From an uncultured Candidatus Nemicrothrix sp. (lineage in GTDB: Bacteria > Actinomycetota > Acidimicrobiia > Acidimicrobiales > UBA8592), in assembly GCA_913046155.1 (NCBI GenBank), contig CAJWRY010000002.1, positions 1-64,000 of the forward strand: a stretch of DNA of 64,000 bases. The letters run 5' to 3'. Below the pieces are notes generated by a model. It made no database searches. It had not been told where the DNA came from and saw only the letters and a program-made list of their open reading frames with translations. A program made the position numbers and the translations under genes. Positions 58,120 through 64,000 of the stretch are shown one piece after another (the first letter of the stretch is position 1; each line of letters begins with the position of its first letter).

Positions 58120-59067
58120 ATGGGTGCCATTCAAATCATCAGCGATAATGAAGTACTCCCCGAAAGCGTTGATCAAACAGTCGCCTCGATAGGAGTATTC
58201 GATGGAGTTCACAAGGGTCACCAACAACTCCTGCACCTGGTCAAGGGCAAGTCAATTTCAGGCGCAATTCCTTCAGTTGTAATCACTTTTGACCGACACC
58301 CCACGGAAGTCACAAGTCCAGAAAACGCCCCCAAAGTTCTTACCCCATTATCTAAAAAAATACTGTTACTAGATGAATTAGGAATTGATTATGTGTACGT
58401 TCTTACATTCAACGAAAGCAGAGCATCGACTCCCGCTGTGAAATTCATAAATGAAATCTTTGTTGAAGCGGTAAGAGCAAAAGCAATTTTCGTCGGAGAG
58501 GATTTCAAATTCGGCCATAAAAGAACTGGGAACGTTGACCTTCTCAAATCTGAAGGCCAAGCATTAGGCATCTCAGTAAATGGGGTGGGTCTTTTCAATT
58601 CTGAGACATCAAACGAAGAGCCCATCTCCTCAACTGCGATAAGAAAACATTTAAAAGATGGAGAGTTAGCTGCTGCAAATGAAAAGCTAGGAAGACCGTA
58701 TTCCATATCGGGTAAGGTAATTTCCGGTGATCAGCGTGGACGGGCCATAGGTTTCCCAACAGCAAATATCAAGCTCGACGAAAAAATAGCGTTGCCATCA
58801 GACGGGGTCTACGCTGCAACGTACTTGGGAAAGAATGGAGCCTCAAAAATAGCCGCCGTTAATATAGGTAAACGACCAACATTCTCAGATGGAACGAAAT
58901 CAATCGTTGAAGCACATCTACTAGATTTTGAAGGCAACTTATACGGAGATGACGCCACTATTATCTTCCATGAAAGAATTCGCTCTGAAAGAAAATTTGC
59001 CGGACTGGAAGAATTTCAGCTTCAGCTAGAAAACGACCTGACTCAAATAAGGGAATTATTGACCTAA
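58120..59067 (+). CDS. ribF: Bifunctional riboflavin kinase/FAD synthetase
   Basis: SIGVFDGVHKGHQQLL; SSTAIRKHLKDGEL; GDQRGRAIGFPTANIKLDE. Confidence 0.96.
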   Translation: MGAIQIISDNEVLPESVDQTVASIGVFDGVHKGHQQLLHLVKGKSISGAIPSVVITFDRHPTEVTSPENAPKVLTPLSKKILLLDELGIDYVYVLTFNESRASTPAVKFINEIFVEAVRAKAIFVGEDFKFGHKRTGNVDLLKSEGQALGISVNGVGLFNSETSNEEPISSTAIRKHLKDGELAAANEKLGRPYSISGKVISGDQRGRAIGFPTANIKLDEKIALPSDGVYAATYLGKNGASKIAAVNIGKRPTFSDGTKSIVEAHLLDFEGNLYGDDATIIFHERIRSERKFAGLEEFQLQLENDLTQIRELLT

Positions 59068-59082
59068 TCACCTCCTATTAAG

Positions 59083-59187
59083 TTGGGTTTTCTAACAGGC
59101 AAGGTAACCTTTTCTAATGTCACAAAAGTGATATTTTGCCTGATTGAGCGGTAATCGTCATGAAGGCAGGGTCAGAAACCCAAAGGA
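59083..59187 (+). promoter_or_regulatory. Candidate structured rpsO leader RNA
   Basis: Closing helix TTGGGTTT(T)CT 59083-59093 with AGAAACCCAA 59174-59183; CAGGCAA 59096-59102 with TTGCCTG 59136-59142; AATGTCAC 59116-59123 with GTGATATT 59128-59135. Confidence 0.5.
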
Positions 59188-59192
59188 AATAA

Positions 59193-59462
59193 ATGGCAGC
59201 AAATCTTAAACCTAAAAATGAAACTATTGAAGAGCACAGACTTCATGACTCCGATACAGGATCCCCTGAAGTTCAAATAGCTCTACTAACTGACAGAATC
59301 AATCACCTAACAGAGCATCTCAAATCACATAAAAAGGATCATCACAGTCGAAGAGGACTCTTGATGCTCGTCGGCCGACGACGAAGAATGCTTGACTACG
59401 TCAAGGATAACGACATTGAACGCTACAGAAATATCATTGCAAAATTAGGATTGCGACGTTAA
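59193..59462 (+). CDS. rpsO: 30S ribosomal protein S15
   Basis: [53 protein letters not shown]. Confidence 0.97.
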   Translation: MAANLKPKNETIEEHRLHDSDTGSPEVQIALLTDRINHLTEHLKSHKKDHHSRRGLLMLVGRRRRMLDYVKDNDIERYRNIIAKLGLRR

Positions 59463-59512
59463 AGCTAACCTTTGGTGTAGAATTTAAGAAACCAAATAAG
59501 GTAACTGAAAAC

Positions 59513-59593
59513 CAACATCGAAAAGATTGGCTGCCAGTTGAAAGCGCCTAATAACCTAGGCGTCTTCAACTGGAAAGCTGAACTCCGATGTTG
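59513..59593 (+). promoter_or_regulatory. Long rpsO-pnp intergenic stem-loop (candidate RNase III/PNPase target)
   Basis: CAACATCG/CGATGTTG (8 bp) enclosing CCAGTTGAA/TTCAACTGG (9 bp) and GCGCCTA/TAGGCGT (7 bp, one G-U) with AUAACC loop. Confidence 0.65.
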
Positions 59594-59654
59594 ATGTCCA
59601 TAGGATCGTCCTTGGGCGAAATAATATGAGGTATATCCTCAAAAGGAGTTAAAC

Positions 59655-62030
59655 ATGGCAGATGCCATAACAGTCAGTGGCGCAATCAGCGCTGATGATA
59701 AAACAATGAAACTTGAGACTGGAGTACTGGCCAGCCTAGCTAATGGGGCAGTAGTCGTAAGCGTAGGGAAAACAACAGTGCTCGTTACTGCGACAGCAAA
59801 CAAGAGCGCCAAGCCAGGAACGGATTTCTTTCCGCTAACTGTAGATTTCGAAGAAAGAAGTTATGCGGCAGGTAAGATACCCGGTTCTTTTTTCCGTCGT
59901 GAAGGCAGAGCAAGCGAGTCAGCAATTCTGGCTTGTCGACTTACTGACCGTCCGTTGCGTCCGCTCTTCCCTGATGGATTCCGCAACGACGTTCACATAG
60001 TTGCCACAATTCTAGGAGCCGATCAAGAGAACCCTTATGACGTCCCAGCGATCAATGCTGCATCTGCAGCATTGTGTATCTCTGATATTCCTTTTCAGGG
60101 ACCTCTTGGTTGTGTCAGAATAGCCTTCGATCAAGATGGCGAATGGATTTCCCACCCAACCTATGAAGAAGGCGAGCTTTCAACATTTGAGATGGTTGTA
60201 GCAGGGAGACTACTCGAAAACGGTGATGTAGCTGTCATGATGGTTGAGGCCGGCGGCACAGAGAACGCGTGGAGTTACTACGAAACGGGAGCACCCAAAG
60301 TAGATGAAAAAGTCTTAGCAGCCGGACTTGAATTCGCAAAAGAGCCAATCAAGTTAGCTATTGCGCTTCAGGAAGAATTGATTGAGAGCAGTGGAGAAAT
60401 TTCTAAGATGGAAGTCACTCTTGCAGTAGATTACTCCCAAGAAATCATGGAAGCTGTCAAAGAAGTAGGCTCCGGGTCATTGGCAGAAAGCCAAACCATC
60501 GCTGATAAAACGCAGCGTGCCGAAGCAGAGTCTCAAGCAGCCTCTTCGATACTAGATGATGTCCTGAAGCGTTTTGATGGAGAGGACAATGCTGAAACTC
60601 AAATCAAAGCAGCGATTCGGTCATTAACCAAAGAACTTGTCCGAAAGCGAATTGTTGAGGAAGGCTTGAGAATTGATGGAAGAACTCCAGCAGACCTTAG
60701 GCAGCTTTCCTCTGACGTTGGAATTCTCCCCACAGCACATGGTTCAGGATTGTTCCAGCGTGGGGAAACTCAGGTACTAAACATAACGACATTAGGGACC
60801 AAACGAATGGATCAAATGATTGATGGAATTGATCCAATAACGCGGAAACGATACATGCATCACTATAATTTCCCTCCATTCTCTACAGGGGAACCGGGGT
60901 TCATGAGAGGGCCAAAGCGACGAGAAATAGGACACGGAGCACTAGCAGAGAGAGCATTACTTCCTGTAATTCCTAGCGAAGAAGAATGGCCGTATACGCT
61001 CAGGCTAGTTTCAGATGTCATGTCATCGAACGGATCAACATCAATGGCCTCAGTTTGCTCCTCAACCCTTTCCTTGATGGATGCTGGTGTTCCCATTAAA
61101 GCCCCAGTCGCTGGTATAGCAATGGGACTTGTCTTTTCCGAAGGAAAATATATAACTCTTACAGATATTCTCGGGGCTGAAGACGCCTTCGGGGATATGG
61201 ACTTTAAGGTAGCAGGAACCTCTGATGTGATAACAGCACTTCAACTCGATACGAAAATAGAAGGAATTCCAGCTGATGTGCTCGCCTCGGCACTAGATCA
61301 GGCAAAGGACGCGCGAATGGAAATCCTAAGCGTTATGAACGCAGCCATTGCAGAACCTAGAGATGACGTACGGGATGTAGCTCCAAAAATAATTAGCTTT
61401 GAAATCCCAATGGATAAAATAGGCGAGGTTATTGGTCCGAAAGGGAAAGTCATTAACGCAATCCAACAAGAGACCGGAGCTGAAGTCATCGTTGATGACG
61501 ATGGAGTCATGGGATCTGTTTCTATCGCGGGAACCGATCGAGATGCTGTTTATGAGGCTCAAAGGCAAATCAATCTAATCCTAGACCCACCTACGGCTGA
61601 TGTCGGGGGAGTCTATGCTGGAAAAGTTGTCAACATTACAAATTTTGGAGCTTTCGTTAACATTTTGCCTGGACGAGATGGCCTGCTCCATATATCAAAA
61701 ATAGGTGGCGGTAAAAGGATAAAGCGAGTGGAAGACGTCCTAGATTTAGGTCAAGAAATTGAAGTCAAGGTTGAAGATATAGATCCAAATGGGAAAATAA
61801 GCCTTGTTCTCACCGGTGAAGTCCAGCACAATGAGGACTCCAACGAGGATCAAGAGAATCCCAAAGAAGAAACTTCCGCTAAAAAAGAATCACAAAAGAC
61901 CTCAAGTTTCGAAGACGAATTTGAAGAAAGCTTAGCTGAGGAGCTCGGAGAACTAGGACCTGAGGCTATCGGCGGAAATCAGCAACGAAACAGAAACCGC
62001 AAAGGGAAAGGTCGGGGTGGCAGAAGATAG
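59655..62030 (+). CDS. pnp: Polyribonucleotide nucleotidyltransferase
   Basis: Two RNase PH domains, KH and S1 (GGVYAGKVVNITNFGAFVNILPGRDGLLHISKI), RG-rich C-terminal tail. Confidence 0.97.
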   Translation: MADAITVSGAISADDKTMKLETGVLASLANGAVVVSVGKTTVLVTATANKSAKPGTDFFPLTVDFEERSYAAGKIPGSFFRREGRASESAILACRLTDRPLRPLFPDGFRNDVHIVATILGADQENPYDVPAINAASAALCISDIPFQGPLGCVRIAFDQDGEWISHPTYEEGELSTFEMVVAGRLLENGDVAVMMVEAGGTENAWSYYETGAPKVDEKVLAAGLEFAKEPIKLAIALQEELIESSGEISKMEVTLAVDYSQEIMEAVKEVGSGSLAESQTIADKTQRAEAESQAASSILDDVLKRFDGEDNAETQIKAAIRSLTKELVRKRIVEEGLRIDGRTPADLRQLSSDVGILPTAHGSGLFQRGETQVLNITTLGTKRMDQMIDGIDPITRKRYMHHYNFPPFSTGEPGFMRGPKRREIGHGALAERALLPVIPSEEEWPYTLRLVSDVMSSNGSTSMASVCSSTLSLMDAGVPIKAPVAGIAMGLVFSEGKYITLTDILGAEDAFGDMDFKVAGTSDVITALQLDTKIEGIPADVLASALDQAKDARMEILSVMNAAIAEPRDDVRDVAPKIISFEIPMDKIGEVIGPKGKVINAIQQETGAEVIVDDDGVMGSVSIAGTDRDAVYEAQRQINLILDPPTADVGGVYAGKVVNITNFGAFVNILPGRDGLLHISKIGGGKRIKRVEDVLDLGQEIEVKVEDIDPNGKISLVLTGEVQHNEDSNEDQENPKEETSAKKESQKTSSFEDEFEESLAEELGELGPEAIGGNQQRNRNRKGKGRGGRR

Positions 62031-62094
62031 GGTCTGCCGTCACTCTTCTTGCTAAATAAAAGCTAATCTGTGACCGGCATGGCAATATTGGGTT

Positions 62095-62865
62095 ATGGCA
62101 AATTTAAATGTAGGTGTTTTCGGTGCAGCGGGCAAGATGGGTGCTACAACCTGTCAAGCTATTAATAGCGACGATTCCATGACTCTCCGCTTAGGAGTAG
62201 ATGCGAATCAAGTTGGAACACTTATCCCGAGCACTTCACTTCAAATACAAGGAACGGTGGAGAATCTGGAAGGCATTGACGTAATTGTTGATTTCACTGT
62301 GGCAGAAGCCGCCATGGAAAACCTAAAATTTGCAGCACAAGCTGGCGTCCACGCGGTAGTTGGAACGAGTGGAATCAGTGAGGAACATCTCTCTGAGTTG
62401 ACTAAGTTATTCACCAACAGTAATTGCATAGTAGTTCCAAACTTTTCAATCAGCGCGATACTCCTAATGCATCTTTCCGAAATTGCTACACCTTACTTTT
62501 CAACTATCGAAATAATAGAATTTCACCATAACAACAAGATTGACGCCCCTTCAGGAACCGCTCTTGCTACAGCAGAAAAAATTTCCCGAAACATAGCTGA
62601 GGATCTGCGTGACCCAACTACTGATTTAACCTTGGAGGGTGCAAGAGGAGCTAAAGCACAGGGGAACATTCCTATTCATAGTGTCAGGATGGAAGGAATG
62701 CTTGCCCATCAAGAAGTCATTTTCGGATCGACAGGACAAACATTGACGATAAGACAAGATAGCAGTGATAGGTCGTCGTTTATGCCTGGCGTGCTCATGG
62801 CCATCAAAGGAATCCCTAGCCTCACCGGTGTCAATATCGGCCTCGAAACTTTGATGGATGTCTAA
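62095..62865 (+). CDS. dapB: 4-hydroxy-tetrahydrodipicolinate reductase
   Basis: NVGVFGAAGKMGATTCQAI; VVGTSGISEEHLSEL; EFHHNNKIDAPSGTAL. Confidence 0.96.
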   Translation: MANLNVGVFGAAGKMGATTCQAINSDDSMTLRLGVDANQVGTLIPSTSLQIQGTVENLEGIDVIVDFTVAEAAMENLKFAAQAGVHAVVGTSGISEEHLSELTKLFTNSNCIVVPNFSISAILLMHLSEIATPYFSTIEIIEFHHNNKIDAPSGTALATAEKISRNIAEDLRDPTTDLTLEGARGAKAQGNIPIHSVRMEGMLAHQEVIFGSTGQTLTIRQDSSDRSSFMPGVLMAIKGIPSLTGVNIGLETLMDV

Positions 62866-63622
62866 AAGAATCTTTACAACGGTACTCATAATCTTCGCGG
62901 TTCTTGCAATGATTTTTTTGGGTTTCTGGCAACTTGATCGTCATTCGCAGAAGTCTGACATTAATGAAAGGATAAGTGCGAGGTTAGATAACGAGCCACT
63001 TGGTCTTGTAGATATAGACAAACTAAAGAGCTATGAAATCATTGAAATGGAAAGAGATTTTGAATACAGGAGCATTGCTGTTTCAGGTAAATATATACAA
63101 GAAGATAGCGTCCTGATCAGGAATCGAACATATAACGGAGTTCCAGGGTTTTGGTTATTGACTCCTTTCCAACTCTTGAACAATCAAATTATTGTTGTCA
63201 ATAGGGGGTGGTTACCCATTTCAGCTGAAAATTATATTGACTTAAATACTTCAGCATTTGATCTCGCAGGAATTCTCAGAAAAGCTGAATTAGCGAAAGG
63301 ACTCCAACGGGCTGATTCCAGTCAAGGAGTCCTTGAAAGTCTAGCCAGACCAGATTTAGCACGATACGAAGACCAATTGGGCTATGAAATATTTCCAATG
63401 TATATCCAGCTAACTGGTCAAAATCCACAACAATCTGACGGCTTCCCTAAAATACTCGACTTGCCAAAGTTTAGCGAAGGGCAACATCTGAGTTATGCAG
63501 TGCAATGGTTCATCTTTGCCAGTATCGCGGCGATAGGATACCCGCTGGTTTTATGGAGTTATTCTAAAAGCAAGCGTATAAGAGGGAGAAAAGAATCAGA
63601 TATACCCATTGACTACCTCTAA
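62858..63622 (+). CDS. SURF1-family cytochrome oxidase biogenesis protein
   Basis: FLGFWQLDRHSQKSDINERI; VLIRNRTYNGVPGFWLLTPFQL; VVNRGWLP; HLSYAVQWFIFASIAAIGYPLVLW. Confidence 0.92.
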   Translation: MSKRIFTTVLIIFAVLAMIFLGFWQLDRHSQKSDINERISARLDNEPLGLVDIDKLKSYEIIEMERDFEYRSIAVSGKYIQEDSVLIRNRTYNGVPGFWLLTPFQLLNNQIIVVNRGWLPISAENYIDLNTSAFDLAGILRKAELAKGLQRADSSQGVLESLARPDLARYEDQLGYEIFPMYIQLTGQNPQQSDGFPKILDLPKFSEGQHLSYAVQWFIFASIAAIGYPLVLWSYSKSKRIRGRKESDIPIDYL

Positions 63623-63679
63623 AAATGAAGAGAGAACGCATATACGCTGCTAGCCTCAGGTGAAGGAGAAAGGATCTAT

Positions 63680-64000
63680 ATGTCCAGATTTGGAAAAGTT
63701 CTGACAGCAATGGTTACCCCCTTCACTAGTACCGGCGACCTTGACCTTGACGAAGCCGGACGCCTTGCACAATGGCTTATTCAAAATGGCAATGATGGAC
63801 TTGTTGTCGCAGGTACAACCGGGGAATCACCAACGCTTACTCACGATGAACAAATCGCGCTAATTGAAGCAGTCGCAAATTCGGTTGATGCTCCAGTAAT
63901 AGCAGGAACAGGCAGCAACGATACTAAAGCAGCCGTTGAGCTTACCCAGCGAGCTCAGACAGTAGGGGCATCAGGCATCCTTAGCGTTACTCCCTACTAC
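63680..64000 (+). CDS. dapA: 4-hydroxy-tetrahydrodipicolinate synthase (truncated by window end)
   Basis: [57 protein letters not shown], open at 64000. Confidence 0.95.
   Translation, partial: MSRFGKVLTAMVTPFTSTGDLDLDEAGRLAQWLIQNGNDGLVVAGTTGESPTLTHDEQIALIEAVANSVDAPVIAGTGSNDTKAAVELTQRAQTVGASGILSVTPYY

Overview
This 64 kb window is a gene-dense, mostly housekeeping segment of a bacterial chromosome. The lineage is probably an uncultured, moderately AT-rich actinomycete (Acidimicrobiia-like). That inference rests on NucS, MurT/GatD, an HRDC-bearing UvrD2-type helicase, an MhuD-like protein, a SepIVA-like protein, and the order rnc-mutM-smc-(htrA)-ftsY-ffh-rpsP-khpA-rimM-trmD-rplS. The left third (about 1-21.5 kb) is mainly minus strand: VanW-family protein, nucS, cysQ, rhomboid-like protein, gatD/murT, ABC-F, amino-acid permease, uvrD2, lactone oxidase, PLP protein and pckA. 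From about 21.6 kb to the end almost everything is plus strand: recG, rsmD, coaD, plsX, acpP, rnc, smc, SRP genes, rpsB-tsf-pyrH-frr-cdsA-dxr-rseP-ispG, rimP-nusA-infB-rbfA-truB-ribF, rpsO-pnp-dapB-SURF1-dapA. I saw no rRNA, tRNA, CRISPR array, transposase or prophage. The items most worth a second look are: (1) the protein in the canonical rnc-mutM-smc position keeps the Fpg/MutM scaffold but appears to have lost nearly every catalytic and DNA-reading residue (candidate pseudoenzyme); (2) an interleaved, pseudoknot-type pair of perfect helices abutting the rpsB Shine-Dalgarno; (3) structured leaders upstream of rpsO and pnp, with weaker candidates at rpmF and rpsP; (4) a hairpin plus TATAAT at the rimP-nusA-infB operon start, giving either a leaderless start or an attenuator; (5) recurrent TANNNT boxes 4-6 nt before start codons (leaderless mRNAs); (6) an MhuD-like gene overlapping a 4-TM protein with candidate heme-ligand histidines. 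All RNA structures were found by eye and need folding and covariation tests.
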